This document shows positions 5,016 through 5,094 of a stretch of 5,094 nt of DNA, in pieces. Position numbers and translations under genes: made by a program. Source of the DNA: Ruminococcus flavefaciens (lineage in GTDB: Bacteria > Bacillota > Clostridia > Oscillospirales > Ruminococcaceae). The notes beneath the pieces were generated by a model. It was not told where the DNA came from. It was given only the letters and a program-made list of their open reading frames with translations, and searched no databases. Location of the stretch: NCBI GenBank assembly GCA_902796705.1, contig CADBQF010000068.1, positions 1-5,094 on the forward strand. The letters are read 5' to 3'. How positions within the stretch are numbered: the first letter of the stretch is position 1; the number at the start of each line of letters is the position of its first letter.

Positions 5016-5094
5016 AAAACGGCGAAGCCGTCAATAATGGGAGTCAAGAGGGACAATGTCCCTTTTGCAGGGGTGCATGAGGGGACAGAGTCCC
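5016..5094 (+). repeat. Dispersed ~76 bp repeat, right copy (runs off the window)
   Basis: Starting directly after the nadV stop, this copy has the A run, hairpin ACGGC-GAA-GCCGT (5019-5031), the TAATGGGAGT segment (5034-5043), a 10 bp hairpin (5045-5067), a GCAGGGGTG segment and the GGAC/GTCC hairpin (5083-5093). It is the inverted counterpart of 309-391, matching about 66 of 76 columns. The element is cut by the window end, so its full length is unknown. Confidence 0.8.
5045..5067 (+). terminator. Hairpin with short T run after the operon, possible weak terminator
   Basis: Arms CAAGAGGGAC (5045-5054) and GTCCCTTTTG (5058-5067) form a 10 bp stem with one G-U pair around loop AAT. The four T bases belong to the stem's 3' arm, with no T tract beyond. 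It is the only plus-strand terminator-like structure seen after nadV. It lies inside the dispersed repeat, so termination may be incidental or incomplete. Confidence 0.35.

Noticed and set aside
309..5094. Insertion sequence or classical composite transposon
   Set aside because: The inverted copies are short and non-coding, no transposase or integrase is present, and no target-site duplication could be identified. Only the repeat relationship is reported.

Overview
The window looks like chromosome from a Firmicute of the class Clostridia, most plausibly a Ruminococcus-like gut or rumen bacterium. The grounds are strong AAAGGAG-type ribosome binding sites, consensus sigma-A promoters with an extended TGn -10, two TTG start codons, the style of the AraC regulator, and intergenic DNA full of short GC-rich hairpins. 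This placement is inference; no rRNA or other marker gene is present.

Layout. Bases 1 to about 391 hold no credible gene. They contain a dense set of hairpins and palindromes, two tandem copies of a ~70 bp hairpin unit, and a ~76 bp dispersed repeat in minus orientation. A pyrimidine tract and a promoter (428-456) then lead into a stand-alone AraC-family regulator (496-1251) that ends in a good intrinsic terminator. A perfect TTGACA-17-TATAAT promoter (1316-1344) follows and drives a tight four-gene operon. Its genes are a Nudix/winged-helix regulator of the NrtR type (1397-2143), a nicotinamidase (2168-2695), a short diverged PRPP-synthetase-like protein (2709-3542) and a NAMPT/NadV-family phosphoribosyltransferase (3546-5015). 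Gaps are 24, 13 and 3 bases, each gene has its own Shine-Dalgarno, and two of these overlap the preceding coding sequence or stop. Immediately after the last stop codon a second copy of the ~76 bp repeat begins in the opposite orientation and runs to the window end.

How the genes work together. The operon is a self-contained NAD salvage unit. The Prs-like protein would supply PRPP (or a PRPP-like donor), the transferase would attach nicotinamide or nicotinate, the nicotinamidase would convert nicotinamide to nicotinate, and the NrtR-like protein would sense ADP-ribose/NAD status and control its own operon. The position that selects for nicotinamide in human NAMPT (Asp219) is Ala214 here. With a nicotinamidase next door, this suggests the enzyme may use nicotinate, giving the linear route nicotinamide to nicotinate to NaMN. 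A second possibility is a bacterial relative of the phage NARP1 NAD-rebuilding pathway, which also pairs a Prs-like with a NAMPT-like protein and starts from ADP-ribose. Sequence reading alone cannot decide between these.

The other notable signal is non-coding. The two inverted repeat copies bracketing the five genes differ by paired substitutions that preserve a 10 bp hairpin, and the two tandem units show the same behaviour in an 8 bp stem. This points to selection on structure in an undescribed repeat family.
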